Shown here: piece by piece, positions 39,401-51,241 of the stretch | How the letters are laid out: every line of letters starts with the position of its first letter | How positions within the stretch are numbered: the stretch's first letter is position 1 | NCBI GenBank assembly: GCA_963678705.1 | Contig: OY783212.1 | Coordinates: 15,438,001 to 15,502,000 of the forward strand | Origin: Panorpa germanica | Taxonomy: Eukaryota; Arthropoda; Insecta; Mecoptera; Panorpidae | Length of the DNA: 64,000 bases | Reading direction: 5' to 3' | Notes under the pieces: generated by a model | The model's database searches: none | Told to the model about the DNA's origin: nothing | Seen by the model: the letters and a program-made list of their open reading frames with translations, nothing else | Position numbers and translations under genes: made by a program

Positions 39401-42400
39401 CAATATGAAAGTATCTAGATTGAAGAAGCTAAACGTTTAAAATGGGCTTGTGAACCATGACTTAATTTCTATAAAACCGTACCATATATTGATAAAGATA
39501 AAGTCCAATTATTTGTTAATCAGTCGCAATATTATAGAAGATATTATTAATTAAACTAGTCATTAATAACCCTTAAATCATTAAAGCGTGTGACGTCACA
39601 TCCGATGATTTGCCATCTCTTTTATACAACAAAGATATATACGAGTGTGAGTGCGATAGATCATTTACTACCAATGGAAAAAACTACTGTTGGAATATTC
39701 AAGCCTAGAAAGTTAGACTTATTTTATATGATATATCCTATGGGAACTTGATATTATTTTAACTAATTAACCATGATTAACTAGTGTGTAATTCATTATG
39801 TTTTATGATTTGAAGCAGGTGCATTATTTGATTGTTATATATAGTTTAACAATTAGAAAACTTTTGAATAATATTTAACGTCATTAATAAATAAAATTGA
39901 GGTTGATGAGGAAATCAATATGGTTTTTGTTCTGCTGTTGAACCAAGCACCCTATACACTGGCAATGGTGTTGGTACTTCACAAATGTATGTCAAAGAAC
40001 AATGAACGCGTGCGTTATTGTTGTATGTATTGTACCACGAGCACTTTATGCATTTTGCCAGAAATTTCGAAAAATTCTAAATTGGATGAATAATTGAAAA
40101 TAGAAAGCAAAACCGTGCGTAATAATTAGTTAGGTTATAACTAGAGTCGGGACGTTTGCTACCTCTAGAGAAAATGCATATTTGCCTGGTACTTACATAT
40201 TTTGTATTTTACTTGTATATTTCCATTTTTTGTTATTTTACTTTTATATTTCTCAATAGATAGATAAAAGTTATAAAGATTTCTAGATTTCAGGTTTTCA
40301 GAATAGGCATTCCTAGTCACATTCATGTTTTAATTTAGGTTTAGTTAATTCAGTTGATGCGCATGCGTCTTTAGTAATATAAATTTTGACAGTTCGACAG
40401 TTGGACAAAATTGAAGGTGAAATAATTAAAATTGCTGTTTTTAATAACAATAAGTAATAGAATTGTCATTTTTGACAAACTGACATGACAAACTTCTTTT
40501 AAATATAAATTCTACTACATTTTGACAGATTGTCACATTTTAGGGGTTATAATATAATATAGTTTTTCTTAATTTAATATTTTTAATATAAAACATTGGA
40601 CATTGTAAGGCTCTAAAAAAACTAAGAAAACTTAAAAAATAAATTAAATTAAAAATGGTACTGTGAATGACTACGCAGTGAATTGCCATATGCTAAACAA
40701 TTTAAATTAAATACAAAATGCAAAATTAAATTCAAGCAGTGAGTGGGAATGATACTATACCTTTAATTTATAGTTGTTTATAACATGATCAAATAATGTT
40801 TTTTGCAATTATTATGTTCAATTATGTGATACGAGTATTATAGGATATGGGGTGGGTCATTGATTCAATAAATTCCAAGTGTGAGGCTAATGGACACATT
40901 AGCAAACCCTTGTATAATTATCGAATATTATATTATAGCCACCCTAACTTAATAGCCTGTATGGGGTGTTAGGCTCTTATTAATCTGTATACAAAATATA
41001 TTCATTTCCACACTTAATTAACTTAGATAGTGGGAAGTAAATTGGAAGCGAATTATACGAAAATTTAGTATCGGAAACTACTGATATATATAAACAACAT
41101 ATATTATTCTTTATTTTAATGTTTTTACCATTAGGCATTACATTCTTCTGCCTTGAATCATTAAATTACTTATCATTGTGCTTAATTACATTTGTACAAC
41201 ATATTTGTAACATATATTACATGACGAAAATGTTCTATTTTACCATTTCAATATTTCTACTTAAACAAAAAATAGAAATATTCAAATTTTAAATTAATAG
41301 GGAAATATTGGTATGTGTTCTCGTTTCGTTGCTTTGTTTTCAGTTCAACGCAGCGCCACCATGCCACACGTTGACGTGCACAGAACTTTGTATACGCACC
41401 CCAGTAAACATTTTGGAGTAAATTCTACTTAATTTCTATTACGTATCATGAATTTTTTGTCTGGAACGTGTTCGTTTTCTATTCAGTCGTTCAAAGGAAA
41501 GGTCCTTTTTATGAGCTACAGACATTGCAACGACGGTTCACTGCTGAATTAAAAGCGGAGTAGGTTTATGATTTATGACCGGATAATAAAAATATACCCA
41601 TGTGGGAAAGAAACAGAAATACTTAATGAATGATGTTGGAAAAAGAAAGAATATTATTATGAAAAACTAACACAAAATCTGTGACAGGTAGAGAACTTGT
41701 AAAGCGTTAGAATAGAATTGTACGAGTGACTCGAACTTCACCAAATAGGACACTTCACCAAATTGTTTACTGGGACGTCACTTCACTAAAGGGTGTTTGA
41801 CGAGAGATTGAAAATTTATTTGATAAAATGTGTTTGTATAGTCAAATATATGATAATAGATATTTAAAGTTATTTTTAGAATTTATTTATAACACTCGTA
41901 TTTGTCTGTAATAGAAATCAAACCCTGAAAATCAGATGTCAAATAAATGTAACATAGGGAATAAACATTGCAAGAAAAATTCTACAAAATTAAATTTGAT
42001 CCGTGATTTTTGAATATTAGCTTTCTTTTGAACTGATCGCATGAGATATATTATTTAAGAGCCATTCAGACACTCAGATTAGTCCTCTGGTCAGTTCGAA
42101 TTGTGATACGTATGTAGGCAGAAATGAAGTGAGGGATTAGCCATAAGTTCTCTAAGAACTGATTGGAATCAAAAAAAACTTACGGGATGGTCTTCTTAGT
42201 CCTGTCAGTTTTATCTAATTTTTTGCTTGTCTGAAATAGAAACTGAAGGGAGAATTGAGCTGACTGATTAAAAAAAATTCAGAAAATGTGAGCGAAAAAC
42301 TAATCAAATTTCATTTTATCTTAGTATTTTTAATGTTAGTTGAAAGAAAGAAATTTTTCCCGCACATTACTGTTATATCTATTTCATTATTTAATATACA

Positions 42401-43970
42401 AAAGCTAGACTGTTTAAAAACAGCATAAATTAGGGAGGAGTATATATAAATATCCGCGTACTTTATTATTTATGGATACAACAAAACTTGAAAACTTTGT
42501 TTGTAAAGTTATTTTTTAGGTGGACTTGAAAATATTTTATTTAGTCCTGTCTGCAGTTTCTCAAGTATTGTGAAATCGTACACATTGCCACACAACTTCA
42601 ATTTATTAGTTCTGAAGCATAACCATACGCATTAGTTTACTAAAACAAAATCCTTCACTATTTTTCTATCATTTTAAAGGTAATAAGGAACATGACTAGT
42701 TTAAATTTACTTTATGGAAGTTAATTAAGGTGAACCATTTAAAATAAAGTACTTCTTTCGTTCTGAGTGACATTTAAAACCGTCTCATACTTCTAGGCGA
42801 TAGAGCATATGGCAATACTAATTTTAAATATATAACCATGTATATAATTTTAAATGCGCATATTACACAAAACTGCAGAAACTGTGTCAAACAAAAATCC
42901 TTAAATAATTCATGTATGCTTTCACTGAGCCAACAGTTTTTTTCAGTTGTTTTCTGGAATACATCTTCTTTATTTCGTGCGGTTTTATGGTTAGGTGGTT
43001 ACGTGGTACTACGACTATAGTTGCTGTAAACCTTTACGAATCGACAATTCTAAAGCACCCAAACACCTTTTCATGGGCGTCCACAGAAAACTTTACAAGA
43101 GAGTAACAAAACAATCATATATAGCAGTCTAATGAACATAAAAGTAAATCAGTAATATTTTTCATACTATCATACGTAAATTTTAATATACAAGATGCTT
43201 TATTTGCCCCTATCTGCGGACGCCAATGCATCTCAGTCTCTTACTCCATGAGTAATAAATGAAATGGGTACCCTGTACCACTCTGTGTTGTTATTTCATG
43301 TTTTATAACACTTTAAAGTACGACAAAACACGATTTGAAATCATTCATTTTTACTATTTCACCATTCACGATTTTCAGTTCTCAGTTCACGGTATTCTGA
43401 CAATACCATAAATTGTAAAAGTTTTATTACACTTTAATGAAAGAATTGAGAGACAAAATTTATAGCAGAGACTAACTGATAAAACTCATAGCTCGCGTGT
43501 TATTAATATTAACAAGTCAATTTAAAGGTAGAAAACTTTCATTCATCATATTTATTAAATCATTTTTATATCATTTATTATCTTGTTTACTACTATTTGA
43601 TTCACTATGAAAGCTGGGGTAGATACAGATAAAATGTTTGTCCTTTTTCAGAGCATAATGGAGTTGAATGTTAAAAAGGGATAGATATATTATCGTATAT
43701 TCAACTGAATAAAGCGTATTCAATTATTTAATATGTGCATAATTTTCAAATATTTCATTTGTGGTTATATTACATTGAGATAATTAAATATCACTTCACG
43801 TCAAAACTACCTGCATAATATTATTCAGATTTCTTTTTGTTTCTTTTTTATTATAATTTGACAGGCTTCTTAGGACCTCGTTGCTTTTTTCTGCCTTTTA
43901 TTAGACGTCATTTATAAATAAGAATTATTGGGTTATACATTGTAAAAGACAAACAGTTTAAATAAAATTT
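33432..43970. other. Long AT-rich stretch without recognisable genes
   Basis: Visible features are a short GGTCATCGG-type tandem at about 33715-33760, a (GA)n run at 34704-34728, a copy of the dispersed GGTCCTA-AAGC motif at 35100-35135, a GAGTGGGAGTGGGAGTAGGAG run at about 36070, and the CRE-like palindrome TGTGACGTCACA at 39589-39600. Frames of 60-90 codons (for example 37346-37615, minus) carry no motif. Confidence 0.4.
34704..34728. repeat. (GA)n microsatellite
   Basis: About twelve AG units followed by CGGTCTGCG. Confidence 0.85.
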
Positions 43971-44270
43971 AAGTCGCACGGTGTGTGCTACTGATCTGAC
44001 AGTAGGCAGTTACTGTGTCTGCTTACTCGCATCTCAGTAGCTCGAGCTACCACAGCGTAGGCGAGTAGCTGGTGCTCGAGTGTATTGTACGAAAGTAGAG
44101 GGGAGGCAAGTGACGAGTGGAACCAATATGCCAACTACTGAGCGACTCGCATAATAAAGTCACGGAGTGCGAGTAGCTGTACTGGAGTAACTGACCAGAC
44201 CAACTCGCACGCTAACTCGCGACCGCGTAAAATTTAAAAGTGCAGAGTCGCACTTGCGCCTTGATTTTGC
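43971..44270. repeat. GC-rich fold-back repeat, candidate MITE
   Basis: A block much richer in G+C than its surroundings, built from ACTCGC/GCGAGT motifs in both orientations. CAGTTACTG (44007-44015) and CTTACTCGCATCTC pair imperfectly with AGTAACTG (44186-44193) and GAGTGCGAGTAGCTG on the other side. A perfect 14-bp palindrome GTAGCTCGAGCTAC sits at 44037-44050. Ends share AAGTCGCAC/AGTCGCAC but in direct order, so the terminal structure is not settled. Confidence 0.45.
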
Positions 44271-46603
44271 ACCCAAGCAACCTACAACAACTGAGTCTCT
44301 CTATAATCAATTTGTAAAGAGTTCTGAAGAGAAATAAGTACTAGTTGCAGTAAGGTGTGTTTACCAACAAGTATACAATGGTTCAATGCATAAATATTGA
44401 ACAAGCGGTTGAAGTTTTTTCTATTGCATTATTTAGTTCAATTTCTTTGCATTTCTTGTAACACATTCCAGAGAATGTAAAATGCTAGAATATGTAAAAG
44501 AGAAGTATCAATGTAGAACGTTGGAATGTGATTTACATAACTATATATGTTTCTCTTTCCCTTTATTTGTTCAACCCATTTTGTTTTGCTTAGCTATGTA
44601 GGTATTACATATGAAAAAGTAAATGTTGATCATCAGCATATGTAAGAATCTATAAATAAATATATAAAAGATTAGAATGAATATCGTTCTTAAAAAAAGA
44701 ACGATTAGTTAAATCGATGAAGAGATTTTTTAGAAACAAGAATAATTTTCCTTATTCCATTTTCCATGGATATGTAAACAACTACTAATTAAAAATTGAA
44801 GCAAACAATTTACATTTATATCTCAAGGGACTGCGCTGTTTTGCTTGGGGATTCCAGAGTTTATACTTCTATTTGGAATTTTCTTATAGGAAAATTTAAG
44901 TAAAAAATCCCTACTAGAGTACCTCTGTAGCTAAGTCATTTCACCGGACAACCGGTTTTTATGTTGATAGTTTTTTACAGTGTCGAGGCATTTTAGAAAT
45001 GGCTCACACCGCCCAACCGCAAAGCTGTGCGCTTTCTGCCTTAAAATTGAAGATGAGATGATTTTGATTAACAGATGTACCTCAATAGGCAATACTTTAT
45101 ACCTAATAACTTTATGATTGAACTTCTTAACAACCATAGGTCTGATGAACTTTAGATTTCGATACATAAAATAAAAATATTATATTTTACCTTTATGTTT
45201 ATGTCTTATATGTTGTCAGAATTATTATATTTTTCAATATAGATGATCGACAAAAAGCTGCTTACCTAAAACAAAAAGAAAAAATACATTAGCAAAGTCA
45301 ATTTTAAAAATCTTAATTACGATATATTGATTTCTAAGGACTATCGTAAATAGAAAAATTCATTTAGTTATTGAATAATTATTATTTGTATAGTGAGATA
45401 TTCTTACAACATAAAAGATGTCATATTTATTGTATATAGAAGCGACCGCACCTTACGCAAAACATACAGTAACTCTGTTAAAAAATTGTTAGCACTGTCT
45501 CTCTTGGTTAAATGTGTTCATATGGTGTTGTCTCTATCTTTTTACGACAAAGATGAAATTGCATTAAAAGAAGCAGTGACCACAATTAAATCTTTTTTGA
45601 GTTTTTATAACTTTGTATAATTTCAGAACAAATCTCGCCCTTTCGAATTGAATGCTTATAAACAAATGTATTTTGGAGTGACACCCAAAAATGTACGCCC
45701 TTCCATATTATAGACAATTATAAAACACTGTCAATATCACACGAACAGATATAGAAATCATAGTGAACCTGTTACAAAAATAGTACATTTTAAAAAACAA
45801 CTTTTTTTTAACAATGCCCAGTCACCTAGATTTCAAATGTTGGTTTATCTGCTCGACTGCAGATGGCAGCAGTAAAAAATACTACTCGACTTCACTACCT
45901 TCAATCCCTTGTGCTTATGCTTGCCTCTGCAATTCAACAATTCGAAGCGATGATAATATAAAAATATTGGAATTTTTTCAGTTCGGTCCGCAAGCTATGT
46001 GTTAAATATACAAAAGCTGAAAGCTCGTCGCTAACAAAAGTCAAAGCCAGTTTTACACAATACCATTCATTGTTATATTCATTTGATAACAAAAGCAGAA
46101 CATTGGTTGGCTTGGTGGCTTTGGTAAACGATGTATATAGTGGTTTGCGCAGCTGGTTACCCAAATGTCTGTCAATAACGCTTTATTAAAACCAGTTTTA
46201 CTTTGATGAGTCAATATTCGTACATGGAGATAATAATAGACGGTAATATTTCCGTCTTTCTCAGTTATTTAGAAGAAGATAGCTGCTTATTAAGAACAAT
46301 GTGTTTCGACAAGGGGTCAGATAAAATTGGTACGATGGTAGCAAAATTTCGCACGCAAAGGCCAGCTATTAATAGACTACTGTCGAATTTTGAGATACAT
46401 AATTTATTTGTGTTTGACAGCCATTGAAAGCAGCTATCTGCGCGATGGATTGCGATTGAAGTAACTTTCTAACAAGGTGGTAATATTGTTTTAATCACAT
46501 GCATTCTAACGTAATTGTACTTTCTTTACAAAACGCACATAAATTAAAGAGAATCAGAAGATGAAAATTTGCAGAAAAATATTGTTGGTTGGTATATATC
46601 AGA
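44271..46603. other. No recognisable gene
   Basis: Three plus-strand frames (45393-45620, 45814-46005, 46203-46427) with fairly normal amino-acid make-up lie in a row just before the 243-bp repeat. They show no motif and no clear splice joins, and may be parts of an old element. Confidence 0.35.
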
Positions 46604-46846
46604 GATTTACGAGCTGTAAGGTTGGTAACCGTACACAAAGATTGTGATGTCACATGCACTTGGAATGTGTACAACGTTGAATCCCTTTAATAATTAAAGA
46701 GACAAAATGACTTTTTTAATTGTTAATATCTCTTAACATATAAGGAGTTATTAAAAAATAATTGAACATTTGAGATTCTAGTAACCCACTTTATCAATAT
46801 ATAGTACACTTTTATAGAAATTAAGACATAGGACACAAGCCCATTG
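46604..46846. repeat. Unclassified 243-bp repeat, copy 2
   Basis: Same orientation and about 95% identical by eye to 26484-26726. The first hairpin has one mismatch here (GTAAGGTTGGTAACCGTAC). Flanking sequences outside the 243 bp differ, so this is a dispersed repeat and not a large duplication. Confidence 0.75.
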
Positions 46847-47865
46847 TTTTATGGAACCTGTCTATCTAGTTTTCTGAAATATTCAAACTTGAATTATTTT
46901 GCATTTACTACAAACTTTATAAAATAATTAAAACTGCCAAAGTTTTGACAACGTATCCATTTCTAATAACGTTATAGTTCTAGGAAACTATTTACTGGTA
47001 AATGTGCCAATCTGTCAAAAAAGTTCGAACGTATCAATTTTTAGAAAATATTTTGATTTTCCACACAAAGTTTTATCGTTATACTTTTTAACATTTCTAG
47101 CACTCATATCAACTGCGTTATAATTTTAATAATTTGAATTTAGGAGTTCCTTTACTTTCCTTGCTTTCAAATATCTGCTTATATTCTTCGGGAATATTGG
47201 AACAGTTTTGTTTATGCGATGAGTACTTCGAGCATGTAAGATGGATATGCTTTACTGTTAGTGGGTTAATACTTTATTCACAAATTGGTTGAGGATTTCT
47301 TTTGATTAAGTATGTCATGTATTACACATTTAATATAATAATTTTCAATTTAAAAAAAATGTGATGTGCGAAATTTTCGTATAAACCCATTACTACAGGT
47401 AAATAAGTAAGTGATAATTTTTTATAAGGAAATATTAACCTTCTTAAAATTTTGCTAAATACAGAGAAAGCTCTCTTAAGAAGGCTAAACTGAATTTTAT
47501 GTTATATTTTATGTTTTGTTAATTACATACCTCAAATGTTAACTATGAAATTCGAGTAGGTATAATATGATTATAACAATGTCATATTTATTATTATTTG
47601 TTATTAAACATTTCATAATTACATTTGTTCACTTTAGGAATATACATGTCATACTCACTATTTGTTTAACGAAAATAAATTTGTTTTGACATGAGGATTT
47701 ATTTAATTTGAACTTGCACAGTGTTGAGTAATTAATTTCTAAATGAAATAAAATAAATAATATTTAATAATAAAAATCATTATCTACTTATTATAATGTT
47801 CGTAATGTTCCAATTTAACATGGAAAACTCATAAGAACTCATAGATATTTATATATATAGAGCGT
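46847..47865. other. No recognisable gene or element
   Basis: AT-rich, many short A/T runs, stops in all frames. Confidence 0.4.
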
Positions 47866-47872
47866 TATATAT

Positions 47873-47907
<35 letters not shown>

Positions 47908-47917
47908 TATATATATC
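47866..47917. repeat. (ATTT)n microsatellite
   Basis: About eleven ATTT units followed by an ATATATAT run. It takes the place of the TATGTTTATATTC array found near the 5' end of the related Helitron at 49552. Confidence 0.8.
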
Positions 47918-49551
47918 CGGTAACAAAATCGTATATGGTATCTTCTAAACGGCGCCTACAAAGTTTTTCAAATTTTGGTATGATGTAAAGGACGAATTTC
48001 TAAGACTTTCTACGTCCCTGAATTTTCCCCTGAATTTCCGTGGAAAAACTTATACTGGAAAAACTGGAAAATTCGAAAAAATACTTTTGTAAATATCTGA
48101 CGAACTAGAAAAGATAGAAAACTGAAATTTGGTATGTGTATTGAGATCATAAATGTGCACATTTGCAAATAGTTGGAAATTTGAAATTTAAGTTCAGTAT
48201 CGACGCGAGTTTCAGGGGGCAATGTTAGAAAAGAGTTAGGACGTTCAAATTTAATATGTAGGCTCGCTGTAGACAGTAATTAAAGAAAAAAAAATAAAAA
48301 GCCCCAAATTTCCAGTGGCGGCGGGAGGTGACACAGTAAAAGCCAGAAATATTGAAAAAGTAGTATTAAAACTTAGGGTATGTATTGAGACACTAATTGC
48401 GCATGTTTGCCAATAATTGGATTACCAAAATTTTAATTCAGTAGCGGCGTGATTTTTTGGGAGCAATGTCGCAACAGAGCTAGAACGTTGATATTTGGAA
48501 CGTGGGCCTTATAAAGAGTATCATTAAAGAAAAACTAAAGAAAACTTTCCAGAGGCGGCGGGCGCTGGGGGCTAAAAACCAGAAATATGAAATATATAGA
48601 GATGAAGGGCTATAGTTTAAAAAAACATGTTCTTAGATACAAATAAAATAGATCCCCGTGCTAAAATTTAACAAACTTGTTCAGTAGCGGAGGTTTGTGG
48701 GGGGTTTTAATGCTAAAATATAAATACAAAGCTAAAATTTAGTATGCAGATATAGATTGACATATTTATTACGAAAATATAAAAAAAAAAACATTTTCTT
48801 TAGTTCAACATTAGAGTGGGGGGTGATAAACCGAGTATAAGAACAATATAGAGGTACAACGATGATATTTTGCATGTAGAATAATAAATAGAAGCACAAT
48901 AGTTCTCTATAAGTTAGATAGTCAAATTACATTCAATAGTAGAGTTGAATTGATTTTTGGTGCGTTTGTTGTGCTGTAAAATCAAACAGGAGTGAGAGGT
49001 ATAGGGGGGTAATAGTTAACAGCCCCAAATATCAATAATAGAAGAAGCGAAAAAATAGAAACTATGCATGTGCATATTTGAAAAATAAATTTAACTTTAG
49101 TAGCGGCGTGAAATTGGGGAAGTGGGGGCGGGAAAAAGCTTTGCCAAAGAACTCAATTTTGAAATTTCGATCATTTATAAAAGTAGACGTAGATAAAGGT
49201 AGAGAGAGTTGTTACGAGCAAAATAGATTGCTATGCCTAAAATTTGACAATTTTATTTCAGGAGCGGGGATTATTGGGGAGAGGAATTTAGAAGGAAGTT
49301 TAGAGGAATCAAATTAAAAGTTCGGACGATTGGGGCTTATGGGCGGGGGTACTGGAGACTGGTCAATACAGTGCTTTATTACTGTAAATAAAGGATTTAG
49401 AACAAAATAAGGAAATATAAATATAAAAAATGATATATTTTAGCGAAAATTACTTAAAAATAATATTTTGCATTATTTTAAATTAATCAAATAACTTTTT
49501 TTATTTACAAATATTAAATACACGTCGCTTTGCGACGGGGCGAAGCGCTAG
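47866..49551 (+). mobile_element. Older, diverged Helitron unit of the same group
   Basis: The 3' end is clear: GTCGCTTTGCGAC hairpin, GGGGCGAAGCG, then CTAG at 49548-49551. The beginning aligns loosely with the copy at 49552 (TCGTATATGGTA, AAACGGCGCCTAC, TTCTAAGACTTT, CCCTGAATTT). The 5' TC terminus is not identifiable; the start given is approximate. Inside are several diverged, roughly 200-bp segments containing AGTAGCGGCGTGA-like strings (about 48180, 48440, 48680, 49095), so the body is itself a degraded tandem array. Short frames inside are chance. Confidence 0.55.
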
Positions 49552-51213
49552 TCCTATATTATAATGTCCGAGGTGTATGTTTGTTTTCTTATATGTTTAT
49601 ATGTTTATATTCTTATATGTTTACGCGATTCGTATGGTAGCTCGAAAACGGCTCCAGGGAAGTTTTTAAAAATTTCCTATTTCGTAGAGAAAAAAATTCT
49701 AAGACTTTTGGCGTCCCCGGATTTTTCCCTGAATTTCCTGGAAACCCGTAATTTTGGAAAAACTGGAAAAAAAGTGATCTCTTTTTTGCTGTATTACTTT
49801 TAATTTGGAAAAGATAGAAAGTTGAAATTTTGCATGTGTATTAAGCTATTTAATGTTGACATTTCTCAAAAATTAGAATTTCAAAAATTGAAAAAGGGGG
49901 GGTTGAAGAAATTCAAGGGGCCCGGTAGGGAACTTTAAAGAAAGTTCATATTCTGGATTGTAGAATAATTAAGTATATTATTAATAAAAAAAAATTCAAA
50001 ATTTCAAAATTTTATTTGGGGGCACGGGGGCAGTATTTTCCGAGAGTAAAAATTGTGCTAGAAAGTTGAAATTTTGTATATAGGCTAACCTTGGTAACTT
50101 ATTTACGAATCAAAAAAAAAAATCCCAAATTTTGAAAAAAAAGTTGGTCAAATAAGGCATAAATTGAAAATATTTTTTATTTTGTCAAAAAAAAAATATT
50201 TTTTTAATCAATTTATATATGTGTATATGTGCGCGAGTTTATTTATTATTTCAATTTAAAAATAGAATAGTTAAATATGAAATGTAATTACGAATTATTT
50301 TATTGGATTCAAACGATACACGCCTAAAAGACGTCGTTTTGCGACGGGGGTAAACTCAGTCTTATTTATAATGTTCCAAATGTATATTTATGATCCTATG
50401 ATTTTATATGTTTGGTAGTAAACTTTGTATGGCAGCGCGAAGACGGCTCCGTCAATGTTTTTGAAAATTGCCTATTTTGTAGAGAAAAAAATTCTAAGAC
50501 TTTTGGCGTCCCCGGATTTATCCCTGAATTTCCTGGAAACCCGTGATTTTGAAAAAACTGGAAAAAAGTGAGCCCTTTTTTGCTGTATTACTTTTAATTC
50601 GTAAAAGATAGAAAGTTGAAATTTTGCATGTGTATTAAGCTATTTAAGGCTGATATTTCTCAAAAATTAGAAATTCAAAAATTGAAAAAGGGGGGGCTGA
50701 AGAAACCGGGGGCCCGGTAGGAAACTTTGGAGAAAGTTCATATTCTGAATTCTAGAATAATTAAGTATATTATTAATAAAAAAAAATTCAAAATTTCAAA
50801 ATTTTATTTGGGGGCACGGGGGCAGTATTTTACGAGTAAAAATTGTGCTATAAAGTTGAAATTTTGTATACAGGCTAACCTTGGTAACTTATTTACGAAT
50901 CAAAAAAAAAAATTCCAAATTTTGAAAAAAAGTTGGTCAAATAACGCATAAATTGAAAATATTCTTTATTTTGATACAAAAAAAATATTTTTTTTAGTCA
51001 ATTTATTATTGAGCGAGTTTATTATTTATTTCAATTTAAAAATAGAGTTAAATATGAAATGTAATTACGAATTATTTTATTGAATTCAAATCATACACGC
51101 CAAAAAGTCATCGCTTTGCGACGGTGGTAAACTCAAGTGGAATTTAAATTTTTACATGAAGTTCAAGCCACACACAAAAGACAGACGTCGCTTGCGACGG
51201 GGGTAAAAGCTAG
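49552..51213 (+). mobile_element. Composite Lep1-like Helitron, two units head to tail
   Basis: Begins TCCTATATTATAATGTCC immediately after the CTAG of the preceding copy and ends with GTCGCTTGCGAC, GGGGGTAAAAG, CTAG (51210-51213) before T. A second start, TCTTATTTATAATGTTCC, at 50360 follows an internal hairpin GTCGTTTTGCGAC, dividing it into 49552-50359 and 50360-51213. The last 80 bp match the 3' end of the minus-strand copy at 15031, including CAAGCCACACACAAAA. No Rep/helicase is encoded. Landmarks shared by all units include AAGACTTTTGGCGTCCCCGG and GAAAGTTGAAATTTTG. Confidence 0.75.
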
Positions 51214-51241
51214 TAATAATATATAGTTATATATATTATTA
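51214..51241. repeat. Perfect AT palindrome beside the Helitron 3' end
   Basis: TAATAATATATA, spacer GTTA, TATATATTATTA: 12-bp perfect arms starting at the base after the Helitron CTAG. Helitrons often insert into AT-rich sites, so this may be the original target. Confidence 0.65.
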
